Positions 12,701 through 24,039 of a DNA stretch of 64,000 nucleotides are shown piece after piece. The notes under the pieces were generated by a model. It did no database searches and was not told the DNA's origin. It was given only the letters and a program-made list of their open reading frames with translations. How positions within the stretch are numbered: position 1 is the stretch's first letter; every line of letters begins with the position of its first letter. The DNA comes from Haliotis asinina (Eukaryota > Mollusca > Gastropoda > Lepetellida > Haliotidae): assembly GCF_037392515.1 (NCBI RefSeq), contig NC_090295.1, positions 30,606,501 to 30,670,500 of the forward strand, given 5' to 3'. The translations under genes and the position numbers were made by a program.

Positions 12701-14620
12701 AATTCCAGCTGGTGTGATGCTTAATGCCGGGTTTCCATGTTTGCCGATAGTTTGATGTTGCATGGAAATGTAGCCTTGGTATTGTCTTTAGTTCCAGCTG
12801 GTGTGATCCGTACTCCCGATAGTTTGATGCTGCATGGAAGTTGTTTGATGTTGTATGGAAATGTAGCCTTGGCATTGTCTTTAATTCCAGCTGGTGTGAT
12901 GCTTAATGCCGGGTTTCCATGTTTGCCGATAGTTTGATGTTGCATGGAAATGTAGCCTTGGTATTGTCTTTAGTTCCAGCTGGTGTGATCCGTACTCCCG
13001 ATAGTTTGATGCTGCATGGAAGTTGTTTGATGTTGTATGGAAATGTAGCCTTGGCATTGTCTTTAATTCCAGCTGGTGTGATGCTTAGTACCGGGTTTCC
13101 ATGTTTGCCGATAGTTTGATGTTGCATGGAAATGTAGCCTTGGCATTGTCTTTAATTCCAGCTGGTGTGATGCTTAATGCCGGGTTTCCATGTTTGCCGA
13201 TAGTTTGATGTTGCATGGAAATGTAGCCTTGGTATTGTCTTTAGTTCCAGCTGGTGTGATCCGTACTCCCGATAGTTTGATGCTGCATGGAAGTTGTTTG
13301 ATGTTGTATGGAAATGTAGCCTTGGCATTGTCTTTAATTCCAGCTGGTGTGATGCTTAGTACCGGGTTTCCATGTTTGCCGATAGTTTGATGTTGCATGG
13401 AAATGTAGCCTTGGCATTGTCTTTAATTCCAGCTGGTGTGATGCTTAATGCCGGGTTTCCATGTTTGCCGATAGTTTGATGTTGCATGGAAATGTAGCCT
13501 TGGCATTGTCTTTAATTCCAGCTGGTGTGATGCTTAATGCCGGGTTTCCATGTTTGCCGATAGTTTGATGTTGCATGGAAATGTAGCCTTGGTATTGTCT
13601 TTAGTTCCAGCTGGTGTGATCCGTACTCCCGATAGTTTGATGCTGCATGGAAGTTGTTTGATGTTGTATGGAAATGTAGCCTTGGCATTGTCTTTAATTC
13701 CAGCTGGTGTGATGCTTAATGCCGGGTTTCCATGTTTGCCGATAGTTTGATGTTGCATGGAAATGTAGCCTTGGTATTGTCTTTAGTTCCAGCTGGTGTG
13801 ATCCGTACTCCCGATAGTTTGATGCTGCATGGAAGTTGTTTGATGTTGTATGGAAATGTAGCCTTGGCATTGTCTTTAATTCCAGCTGGTGTGATGCTTA
13901 ATGCCGGGTTTCCATGTTTGCCGATAGTTTGATGTTGCATGGAAATGTAGCCTTGGTATTGTCTTTAGTTCCAGCTGGTGTGATCCGTACTCCCGATAGT
14001 TTGATGCTGCATGGAAGTTGTTTGATGTTGTATGGAAATGTAGCCTTGGCATTGTCTTTAATTCCAGCTGGTGTGATGCTTAATGCCGGGTTTCCATGTT
14101 TGCCGATAGTTTGATGTTGCATGGAAATGTAGCCTTGGTATTGTCTTTAGTTCCAGCTGGTGTGATCCGTACTCCCGATAGTTTGATGCTGCATGGAAGT
14201 TGTTTGATGTTGTATGGAAATGTAGCCTTGGCATTGTCTTTAATTCCAGCTGGTGTGATGCTTAATGCCGGGTTTCCATGTTTGCCGATAGTTTGATGTT
14301 GCATGGAAATGTAGCCTTGGTATTGTCTTTAGTTCCAGCTGGTGTGATCCGTACTCCCGATAGTTTGATGTTGCATGGAAGTTGTTTGATGTTGTATGGA
14401 AATGTAGCCTTGGCATTGTCTTTAATTCCAGCTGGTGTGATGCTTAGTACCGGGTTTCCATGTTTGCCGATAGTTTGATGTTGCATGGAAATGTAGCCTT
14501 GGTATTGTCTTTAGTTCCAGCTGGTGTGATCCGTACTCCCGATAGTTTGATGTTGTATGGAAGTTGTTTGATGCTGTATGGAAATGTAGCCTTGGTATTG
14601 TCTTTAATTCCAGCTGGAGA
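6790..14620. repeat. Satellite array 3, hierarchical 89/93-bp array
   Basis: Two related subunits, A (89 bp) and B (93 bp), build larger units: A+B = 182 bp, A+A+B = 271 bp and A+A+A+B = 360 bp. The starts of the repeat MFADSLMLHG frame run 6941, 7212, 7572, 7754, 7936, 8118, 8300, 8571, 8842, 9202 and so on to 14460. They read as blocks of 360+4x182+271 = 1,359 bp, sometimes with an extra 271. The order 1,359/271/1,359 gives a 2,989-bp super-period (7,212, 10,201, 13,190). Units inside the array look essentially identical by eye, while those after about 14,340 carry several substitutions, as expected of homogenised interiors and diverged edges. Each A subunit contains the inverted pair TTCCATG...CATGGAA. 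Confidence 0.97.
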
Positions 14621-14629
14621 GAAAGCGAA

Positions 14630-15010
14630 GACACTGCCTTTGTGATTCTTAGCGTTACTACAGGTCACCCTCACACAAGATAAACACAATCACATCACAT
14701 CACTACATTGTCTGGAATTGTGCCGTGACTGGTGTCATGTTTGCAGAAGCACTTGTCGGGGTGGGACACACAAGCTTGGCTCTGATGCTTTGATGGTAAT
14801 GCCTAATCCGTGAGTTTCTGAGTGAGAAGCCAATCAAAGTGGCGGCAATTACGACTGAAAACACCAATCATTGACTCGTTGTTTTATCCCATAACTGAAC
14901 GAGATGAGTGAGTCGTGTCAGGCTTAAGCTAACAACAGGTCTTAATCCATGAACGATTGATCCCGTGAGTTCAATGCAGAGCTCAGTACAAACACGTATC
15001 AATGACCCAG
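14630..15010. other. Unique sequence upstream of the SGNH-like gene
   Basis: Non-repetitive sequence between satellite 3 and the TATA box at 15,013. No open frame of note and no recognised element. It is the natural place for upstream control sequences of the gene at 15,119, but I see no specific binding site that I would name. Confidence 0.5.
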
Positions 15011-15012
15011 GC

Positions 15013-15020
15013 TATATATA
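15013..15020 (+). promoter_or_regulatory. Putative TATA box of the SGNH-like gene
   Basis: TATATATA lies in GC-richer surroundings about 100 bp before the ATG at 15,119. A start of transcription about 30 bp downstream (near 15,045) would leave a short 5' leader. The placement is what one expects of an RNA polymerase II core promoter, but it is inferred from spacing only. Confidence 0.5.
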
Positions 15021-15118
15021 CTTAGCAGTCAGATACGAGCATCACGGCACTTGTGCTGATATTATTTGACACAACTCATTGTCAGAAATCGTTTTTGAAG
15101 ACTAACTTCATTCAAGTC

Positions 15119-15685
15119 ATGGCCTGCGCACTTTTTGAAGCTCCTGTTTCAAAGCCACTGCACTTTGCCATCCTGGGGCATAGTTTCGTGCGGCGACTTG
15201 TTCAAGTCTGTCCCCCTCCACATGGCATCCTCACTACCGTGCGTGGGATCGGAGGGGCGACCGTCGCTCGGATGAAAGCTGAGGTGGATGCCCTTGATGC
15301 AGCTTTTCAGGGCATTGTGTTCTTTCAAGTGGGAGAGAACGACGTGTCGGCCTCTACTGATCCTCGGGACCTGGTCGAAGACCTGCTGGATCTTCTGGAC
15401 TACCTTCGGTGGAAACGGCCAGGCTCCAGGGCGGTGATAGGGAGTCTGTTTCCGAGGGTAAAACCAAGGAACATGACGGTCTCTGCCTACAAGCGGAAGG
15501 TGGAGGAGGCGAACCGGCGCTTGAAGAAGATGTTGCGACGCCGTCTGGATGCCACCCTTTGGGAACACAGCCAGCACATGAGGATGGGACCTGCGCTGCT
15601 AGCCAAGGACGGCGTACACCTGACACCAAAAGCTAATGGGCAGTTCTGGCTTTCAATTCGTAAGTGTATGTGTAGGTATGTTTAA
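15119..15685 (+). CDS. SGNH/GDSL-hydrolase-like protein, 188 aa
   Basis: SGNH hydrolases are small esterases/lipases with four conserved blocks, and they also occur as accessory domains in some retroelements. Visible here are block I-like ILGHSFVRRL near residue 20, a glycine block RGIGGATVARM near 45-55, block III VGEND near 80 and a block V-like DGVHLTPKANGQFW near 165-180. The catalytic Ser (GHS) and the Asp/His pair (DGVH) are therefore plausible. I chose ATG 15,119 because it has a good context (GTCATGG) and begins just before the domain; the frame upstream of it is open only from a non-ATG codon. GTAAGT at about 15,660, after LSIR, is a good splice donor, so the last residues may be intron. 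Codon use is GC-rich, unlike the surrounding satellites. It could be a host gene, or a hydrolase ORF left by a retroelement. Confidence 0.65.
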   Translation: MACALFEAPVSKPLHFAILGHSFVRRLVQVCPPPHGILTTVRGIGGATVARMKAEVDALDAAFQGIVFFQVGENDVSASTDPRDLVEDLLDLLDYLRWKRPGSRAVIGSLFPRVKPRNMTVSAYKRKVEEANRRLKKMLRRRLDATLWEHSQHMRMGPALLAKDGVHLTPKANGQFWLSIRKCMCRYV

Positions 15686-15688
15686 TCA

Positions 15689-15837
15689 CACTCACTCACT
15701 CACTCACTCACTCACTCACTCACTCACTCACTCACTCACTCACTCACTCACTCACTCACTCACTCACTCACTCACTCACTCACTCACTCACTCACTCACT
15801 CACTCACTCACTCACTCACTCACTCACTCACTCACTC
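15689..15837. repeat. (ACTC)n microsatellite
   Basis: About 37 uninterrupted copies of the tetramer follow the SGNH-like ORF directly. A frame across it reads as THSLTHSL repeats, which is meaningless as a protein. The same tetramer forms the tail of the LINE 3' end at 29,200 and a short tract at 40,985-41,027, so the tract may have been seeded by a retroposed tail. Confidence 0.97.
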
Positions 15838-15854
15838 GCGTGATATCAAATAAG

Positions 15855-16795
15855 CTGTTTTGCATCCCGCCGCACGCACAGGCTTTGGCTTTGGGTGGCT
15901 TTAAGGGTGGGAAAACATAACGGCAGCCACACGTGTCGCACATGACGCGAAAGTCAAGACACAGGGCTTACGACCCATGTCGAAGACAAAACCCTGGGGT
16001 CGATGTACGAAACATGACAAGTACCTACAGCGTGAAAAAATTGCCATAAATCGGGATAAATCGGGCTTAAAAGCGCCCCGGCGTCGAACCCGGTAAAGAT
16101 TTGTCACTTCTGATGTTACCACCAGATAGCCCTGGGGACCAGCTTCACGTCGATGTGAAACCTGTCAATAGGATGTGAATATTCAACGTTCGAGTGACGT
16201 TTAAAAGATGCTCTCCGAGTAAGGCTTTTGTCTTGGTAAAATTACAGGTCTATAACAGATGGGAAAATGGGCGTGGACGCCCAACCAGGCACCCCATGTC
16301 GACCCCGTGATAACCCCAGGTGCTTCATGCACGTGGCCGAATTTTCATGTATGATATGTGTGCAGTATGTCTCTTTCTCCCGGGATGGGACAATTAGTGA
16401 ACGCAGGATGCATAGATCAAACCCTGGTGATATCAAATCTGAGCTGTTTTGGCCTCCGTTACGCGCACGGGGCTTAGCTTTGGGTGGCTTTAAGGGTGGG
16501 AAAACATGACTGCACCCGCATGTGTCGCACATGACGTGAAAGCCAAGACACAGGGCTTCCGATCCAGAGTCAAATCAAAACCCTGGGGTCGATGTACGAA
16601 ACATGACAAGTACCCGCAGCGTGAAAAGCTGCCAAAAATCGAGTTACATCGGACTTTAAAGCGTCCCGACGTCGAACCTGTCGACGGCAGGTCATTTCTG
16701 ATGACACCGCCAGATAGCCCTGGAAACCAGCTTTACGTCGATGTGCAACATAGGAATGGGCCGTGCATGGTCAGCGCCCAGGCGGCCGTTAAGTG
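15855..16795. repeat. Direct duplication of an unknown approx. 310-bp segment
   Basis: The segment 15,865-16,175 recurs at about 16,445-16,755 with clear but incomplete identity. Shared blocks include GGTGGCTTTAAGGGTGGGAAAA, CAAAACCCTGGGGTCGATGT, ACGAAACATGACAAGTACC and CCAGATAGCCCTGG. Between the copies lies about 270 bp of unrelated sequence. The level of divergence implies an old duplication or two insertions of one element. I do not recognise the family, and no long frame is shared by both copies. Confidence 0.8.
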
Positions 16796-16826
16796 ACGGC
16801 ACCCTACGTCTCTTGCTCCCTGATAT

Positions 16827-19018
16827 AGGCCTTATAACAGATATACAATGTGGTTTCCATAAAAACAGAAGTACTGTCGATCACTTAGTGCGTTTAGAAT
16901 CATTTGTTAAAAACGCACTTATCAATAAACAACATGCTGTGTCTATCTTTTTTGATCTCGAAAAAGCGTATGACACTACTTGGAAATATGGTATTTTAAA
17001 AGATTTATATGACTTTGGATTGCGAGGCCGTTTGCCTCAATTTATATGCAACTTTTTAAAAGACAGACAATTTCAAATCAGAGTGGGTTCAACCCTGTCT
17101 GATCATTATAATCAGGATCAGGGTGTTCCACAAGGCAGTATTTTTGTCTGTTACACTCTTTAGCATTAAGATTAACAGTTTATCCAAGGTTTTAAGTGAT
17201 TCAATAGATGGATCACTTTTCGTGGATGATTTTAATATTTCATGTCGCGGTAAAAATATGTATACTATTGAACATCAAATGTAGTTGTGTTTAAACAAAA
17301 TAAATAAATGGTGTCTCGAAAATGGATTTACATTTTCTCCATCCAAAACTAATTGTCTACACTTCTGTAGAAAGTATAAGCAACATAAGCACCCAGAACT
17401 GTTTTTAAATGGCACTCCCATCAAAGTTGTCAAGGAGGCCAAGTTCTTGGGTATAATATTCGATCCCCATTTAACTTTTCTTCCACACATTAAGTACCTC
17501 AGGAATAAGTGCTGGAAGGCACTGGATCTATTAAAAGTTGTTTCCAATTCTAAGTGGGGAGGGGATCAAGCTACCCTCCTACACCTCTATCGATCACTGC
17601 TTCGTTCGAAACTTGATTACGGTTCTGTTGTGTATGGTGGAGCCTGCAAAAGCAACCTAAAACTGTTAGATTCAGTCCATCACCAAGGTCTAAGACTTTG
17701 TCTTGGGTCCTTCAGAACTTCTCCTGTTGACAGTCTATATGTTGAGGCCGATGAACCATCACTTTCACAACGACGTTTAAAGTTGTCTTTACAATACATT
17801 ACCAAATTATATTCTAATGACTCTAACCCTGCCTATAACTGTGTTTTCGATCCCCTTTATGAGGATTTGTTTAACAAAAAGTCTTCACTTGTTCCACCTC
17901 TTGGGCTCAGAATAAAGCCGTTTATTGCTGCTGCTGGTATTGAGCTGGACAACGTAGCTCCTTTCCGTCTTCTTTCCTCTCCCCCTTGGCAGTTCGTTAG
18001 GCCACAGGTTGACCTAACTTTAACTAAATTTAAAAAATCAGAAACGAATGAATTACAATATAAACAAGAATATCATCAATTGAAACATACATATAACAAT
18101 TACAAATCCTTATTTACAGATGGGTCCAAGGACGGTGGCACAGTTGCTTGTGCCACTGTCATTGGATCCAGAACAATATCTTCTAGATTACCAGATTGCA
18201 GCTCTATTTTTACAGCTGAAGCTAACGCCATATTAACAGCTCTTAAATATATTGAAAGACACCCGAAACGTAAACAGTATATAATATATTCCGACTCTCT
18301 TTCTTGCCTTCAGGCTATTAAAAATATTTCTTGTAAACATCCACTTTTAATTGAAATTATTGAATTGTATAATAATCTTGCTACTGGCCAATACGACATC
18401 GTCTTCTGTTGGTTACCCAGCCATGTAGGTATTTCTGGGAATGTGATGGCCGATCTTGCTGCCAAGGCGACACTCAACAAGTCTGTGACACCACTTCGTA
18501 TTCCATACTCAGATTTTAAACCTACTATTAGATCTTATATCCATGATCTGACGCAAAAGAAGTGGGACACCCAAGTGGGTATAAATAAATTACATGCAAT
18601 AAAACCCTACATTGGTTACACCTACTTGGGTTGTCAGTCCAGATTTGAAGAGGTCATTATGCGGCGATGTCGTATTGGCCACACAAGATATACACATGAA
18701 TACCTTTTGAAAGGTGAGGATCCTCCGTTCTGCATCCCTTGTGATGAAAGAATCACGGTCAAGCATATCTTGCTTGACTGTGTTGAGTATTCCATCACAA
18801 GGGGTCAGTATTTTAATTCACAAACTATGAAGGATCTTTTAAACAGTGTTAGTCCTCATTTAATTATTGCATTTTTAAAGGAATTAAATTTGTTAACTGA
18901 ACTGTAAATAGATAAATATTTTAAAATTGGAAGATGAAATTTGTAACTCAAATCGTTAGTGGCTGTACCCTCAAAGGGGGTTGGAGTACCTAAAAACAAT
19001 TGTTCTCCTGAGAGGGTA
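16827..19018 (+). mobile_element. LINE copy A (I/Nimb-like), 5'-truncated
   Basis: The copy begins inside the reverse transcriptase, at the LITDIQCGF block also found in copies B and C, so the endonuclease and ORF1 are absent. RT motif A (FDLEKAYDTTW) is at about 16,955, VPQGS at about 17,125, and the active-site FVDDF at about 17,220. The frame shifts near 17,150 and meets a stop at 17,282, so the RT is not continuous. The 3'UTR runs to 19,018, where the DNA transposon copy 1 begins. By comparison with copy B the 3'UTR should continue (GTACGTAAGTCC), so the tail has been lost or displaced. Confidence 0.9.
17285..18907 (+). pseudogene. LINE copy A: ORF2 thumb, RNase H and C-terminal zinc region
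   Basis: A 540-residue open stretch. Residues 1-70 are the end of the RT palm and the thumb (FLGIIFDPHLTFLPHIKYL). An RNase H domain follows at about 278-410 with all four acidic positions visible: LFTDGSKDGG, TAEANA, YSDSLS and GNVMADLAAK, plus WLPSHVG. After it comes a Cys/His-rich tail (CRIGHTRYTHEYL...CIPC...HILLDC). RT plus RNase H on one polyprotein fits the I, Nimb, R1 and Loa groups; I favour I/Nimb. It cannot act alone because the RT upstream is broken and truncated. Confidence 0.88.
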
Positions 19019-20772
19019 CACAAGAAAAAAAATGGTGATTTACAAAAATTTACAAAATGTAAATGTCATATTTACAAATATTTACAACGATTGTAAAGGT
19101 GATGTTTACAAGGCTTGTAAACTTTTGTAAATTTAGGAAGGATTTTACCACTACTTCTTTCAATTTTGCCATTTCTGGAGAATCCCCATGAATCTGTATA
19201 CGTGTACTTACTAATTTATTATTTTTTTGTTCTGTTAGAGTTCTTACTGTTGATATGCATAATAGATCTTGCATGTGACATATTTATTCATGAAAACTGA
19301 ATGGAATAATGGAAAAGAATAAGCCATAATTTGTATAGTCCATTTGTGCTTTATATCAATGCATGGTGCATGAAAACATGAAAGTTGATGTATACGGCCA
19401 GCATTGATCTATATACCAAGTACTTGTGACTGTTAAAACAGATGTCTTGCCTTTGTTCGAGATCATCATCCCAAGCTCATTCCGGTGATTTTACCACTCT
19501 GCTCCGTGGGAACTATATGCATTCTCTAAATAACACCTGTCACTAGACCTTTTGTGTTGGTGCTCATTAACGGTGTTATGCAATTGGCGTATTCAAGAAA
19601 TCTCATAAACATGTCAATAGATAATTGGTTGTGATGTCAGTATGTGTGGATTGGAGCAAATACTCAAATGAATTAATACAAATCATTGGGTAACAAGATT
19701 TATACAATCATTTACAAGAAGTATGTTACAGAATATTTAAATGGTGCGTGCCGGTCTATCATTTGTTTGTTTACATTGTATACATTGTTTACATTGTTTC
19801 GGCTTACATAATTTTGTAATTTATCATTCATACATAAAACATAACTTACATAACTGTACACTCTGTTTTGGATTTGGTAACTTTCGCAAATATAAGAAAT
19901 TCTTAAAGTGCTACACAATCATACATCATCAGTGTCAACAGTGATAGTTCACTTTATACACAACTGACTCAACAAAATGGGAAAAAACTTTTCCATACTC
20001 TGTCATGGTCTTCCTTTCTGCTTGAAGATGTTTTTTGTCTTTAGTCTATGGTTACTTCGGTGAGCATCCATAATTTTACAATCAAGACACCAAAAATAAT
20101 TATCTTACCAATAACATTCTCATAAATGCTCTATATTAATACAATTAGTTTGTATGTGTGGAATGCACTTTACAAAGGTAAATAAACCAAAGTTCTAATA
20201 CAAGATTATCATATGACAAACCACGAGGTTAATTCTGCAATCATATTTAGTATCAAATCTAAAAGAAGAAGTGACGAAGAGGTAGGCAGATCTTAACATG
20301 GACAGATTATTAAGATCAGATAATTCACTATTTCCATATAAGATTGTCTTCAAGCTTTACCCATGTTTGTAATGCAAATTTATGTACATATGTGACAACA
20401 CATGCTGCATTTAAATTTTGTATTGTTTGTTGTATGGTACCGGTGTCGATATAAAGTGTAAAGCTGTTCACAATCCCATTTCATTTTTTTTCAATAAAAA
20501 ACAAACACAATAATTAAGCACAAAAAATTAGATGTGTAAATCATTCCCTCTGCAGGTGATGGCTGTGTGGGATTAGTTAAACGACCAAACCCAGTTGAGC
20601 ATGCCTTATAATCCTCTTACTCTTAAAATAAACAACTTCAGTCCAAAGAGGATATCACTAGTGGGATTATTTGGCTGATTTGAGTTAGTGTTTTGATAAC
20701 GCTTAGTCTTGATGAACAATAGTCTATTTCAACAACATGGTCAATTGGTAAAATTCATATTAAAGTGACATA

Positions 20773-21135
20773 CCTTTATTTACATGTTTCACAAACCGTT
20801 GTGTACGAGTGCACTGTCCATGGTATTTCTTGGTTGGAGAAGTTACAGAGAGGAAGAGTGACTCAAAGTAATTTGATGACCTATTGAGATCTAAATACAT
20901 ATATGAACACCCGTTTGGAAAATGCAGTTGATCAGTGCACCCCAACATACGGACATTTTTGCTGTCGTGAATTTGAGACTTTACATCTACAAAGCCGTTC
21001 AGAATGTCTGTCAGCGATATTTCTTCAGAGGGCACATTCAGCTCAGGTGAGTATATTGCAGATGACGCAAGTATATTATTTGTAAAATCAGTAAGGCAAT
21101 CCTGATGACGCCATGTGTTCCTTCAGCAGCATGGT
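20773..21135 (-). other. Exon-like open frame in DNA transposon copy 1
   Basis: An open frame of about 120 residues (through NNILASSAIYSPELN, then VPSEEISLTDILNGF) ends at a consensus donor (AAATAAAG then GTATGT, near 20,773). The frame is also recognisable in copy 2 at about 53,090-53,220, where it carries substitutions and a stop. No known domain is visible. It could be an exon of the element's own protein or a captured host exon. Its composition (balanced, with Cys and Trp) looks more like protein than noise. Confidence 0.35.
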
Positions 21136-21849
21136 TGTTGAGAAATCTTACACTCAAGACTACCATATCATTTAGCAGTGAGCTCAATACACAGAGTCGT
21201 GAAATTTCCCTGCCATTCAGTAAGTGCTTAGTATATTGAATCACGATATGAGAACAACAGCCCGACTAATTGGCTGATCAAAGGTTTACTACATGTCATA
21301 AATATCCTTCCTGGGACTTAATAAGGCTATGGGGGTGGAATATATTCCCCAGGTAACACCAGCTGGTTTTTCTGTGGTTGAGCTGAAGGATTACCTGTTG
21401 CATGTAATTTAAATTATAATGTATAATTAGTATAAGACTGATTTTGGACGTATTCTTACAGACGTAAAACGTTCTGTTTTATGTTTATCAAAAACAACAA
21501 TGACGGAGCAATACAGACTAATCCCAGTATTTATGCATATACGTATTTTGGGTTCCAATATCACACGTCATTATATGGATGGAATAGTGACCTTAATAGA
21601 TATATCCTTTTCAAAATCGCTGAGGCATTTCAAAATCAAATTTAACACAAATATATTTTAAAAACTAAATTGATTGTTTATCTTTTTGTAAATGTTTGTA
21701 ACGTTTTCAGACAGGAAATTCTTATACGATGTTGTATTAGCAGTAATTCGACTTTATTTAAGACTTTAGTTGTAATACCTGCTAGTCATTTTGTTAGGTT
21801 TTTCAAAATGCTAACTGCATTTTTCCCATGAATGTACTTTCACAGACAA

Positions 21850-23310
21850 CTGTGAGGCAGGCTCTACGGAATGCTGAGTCTGTAAGAGGAATAACCCTAA
21901 ATCCACAACAGATGTAAGAATATAATTTAATATGATTTAAATACAGTAACTGCAAGAGTTTCAATGCATTAAACCATTCAACAAGTAAAACTTCTGGTGT
22001 TTCTACAATAACCTCGACATAAATTTATCTTCATTGTGCAATAAATTTTGAATTGTATTTTTTCAGGTTGGAAACAGGACAGAATAAGGACGCTAAGGCA
22101 GCTCTCCCTGTTATTCCGCACGCTGAGTTTCAAGGTATTGCAGTTCTGCTTAATGCTCTGTCCTATATGCATCAGTGCACAACAAGAAATGAGCACAACC
22201 TACTGTCATATAAATAAGAATGCTCATTTCTTGAGCTCCAAACGTGACTTTTGTTGCACAATAAAATTATGCAACAAAATGTGATGTTCAAGGGCGATTT
22301 TGTTCAACCGTTTGAATTGGTTGCATGTGTTTGGTGACGATTTCTTGTTATAATTCAGTAATCACTCTATAATATATGTCAGTTTTATTGAAACATAAAG
22401 TTTCTGTCAGGGTATTGTATCTTGTTTGTTGCAGTGGCTATGACAAGATGTTTGCAGACAAAAAAGGAAACCGTCTCAAGAAAGAAAAACAACCAAAACA
22501 AACACATGAAAACCAATTTAACTAGCTTTCGGGAATCAAGAATTAGATGAAACTGTTTTAAGAGGATGCACTATGTAACTTAGCTTACCATCAATTAACA
22601 AGGAAGAAGGTATGTTAATCGATGAATCTCAACTGAGATGATATCAAGGCATTAGACCTTGTTAATTAATGAACCCTTACTGGCATGACTTGCTCATCAA
22701 TGAACAAGGGATTAGGCCTTGTTATGTGTTGAGGCTTTGTTCAAGGCTGGGAGATACAGTAACAATCACCCCCCAGTATTAATCCTAGTCTGTCGTACAG
22801 ACCCTGAAGTATATATATCCAAGAAAACCCACGCAAGTCTAGAAAATATGGCAAGTCTAGAAAATATGGCAAGCCTAGATTTCCTTAGCTTCAGAAAATG
22901 AAGAAAGTCTCAGGGCTCCATTTCAGTATTTTTTTCACTATGAACGTTTTTCAGTGAAATATGTTCATTTCAGAGACTAGCTGTTAGACTATATTAATAT
23001 GTGTGATCTTTCAAAGGAGAAAAAAAGTTGTACCATACAACACCTGTGTTCTAATGCACTAAATACACAAGTATAAATAATACTTGCTATGGGATTATGA
23101 GAATAACCATTGATTCTATTTTCACATTGGTTTACCATTCACTTAATGCAAATATAATCATATTGACTGTTTTCTTCAGAAATCGAGTCGAAGGGATGCG
23201 ACAGGCAGACCTGCCGAGCCATAAGAAAGCAAAATATGAACCAGTATTAAAGGATGCAGAACTACAATGCTACCTCATTGTTTTTTATTGTATATTTGAT
23301 AATAATGTGT
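21850..23310 (+). other. Exon-like pieces in the internal segment of copy 1
   Basis: Four short stretches are bounded by splice-like signals. 21,848-21,913 ends at a GTAAGA donor. 22,067-22,130 starts after TTTTTCAG and joins it in phase (reading ...NPQQ/MLETGQNKDAK...). 22,437-22,510 starts after GTTGCAG (GYDKMFADKKGNR). 23,181-23,309 starts after TTCTTCAG (NRVEGMRQADLPSHKKAK) and runs to a stop. They are rich in Lys, Gln and Arg. No family was recognised. They lie almost wholly in the part that copy 2 lacks, so they may belong to the ancestral full-length element. Confidence 0.35.
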
Positions 23311-24039
23311 AACATATTTTCCCTAAATTTGTAAATGGAATGTTTTTGTATGAAGTTTAATCTTCCTCTTTCTTGTTGTAATCTGTAAATAAACATCTAG
23401 TGTAAGCTTCACGCTGTCTATTTGTTCTGGGATAATTTAATTAGCATGAAAGACGGGAGTATTATAAAAGTGAAACAAATTCCGCATTATAGAATACCAT
23501 TTCCATCAACAGTGCAGTATTGACCATGGAGCACTATCAAGCGAACATCAAATTTATTTCAATGTTATGATATGCTAAATTCCTTCTTCACGCGTCATAA
23601 ACCAAATTCAGCACATTACAATTTTCACCATCCAAACAACCAACTCCTCGGTGCATTATCGCGATGATGACACTGCAAGATGTCAAACCAGCCTACAACT
23701 CCTCAGAAACAATTTCAAAATGTTTTTTTATCCAATTTTTGTATCCAATAAAGATGCAGCAGAGTAGCGAGGGCAATTGAAGCAGTGTGACTCGTCACAT
23801 CTCAAATATGGTTCCTATGCCATATGAATAAAATGACAATGCACAAAGTCGAACGAAGGCCATTCTGTGTTTTTACAGGCACAAGGTGGATAAGAACTTA
23901 CTAGTATTTGGCATGACCACTATTGATCACGAGATAAAAAAACCCCAAGAACATATCAAATATCAACATGTCAAATATTCCACCACTATAAGTACTAGTA
24001 ACATATATTCCACTATATCAGTTCTGCTGTTTGTAAGAA

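Noticed and set aside
1-14620. CRISPR-like array
   Set aside because: Units are tandem with no unique spacers, and the organism is a eukaryote.
6925-14634. About 30 repeated short open frames on both strands of satellite 3
   Set aside because: They recur exactly with the repeat, occur on both strands and show no domain; they are a by-product of a satellite unit with few stops.
15636-15920. Frame reading THSLTHSL
   Set aside because: It is a translation of the (ACTC)n microsatellite.
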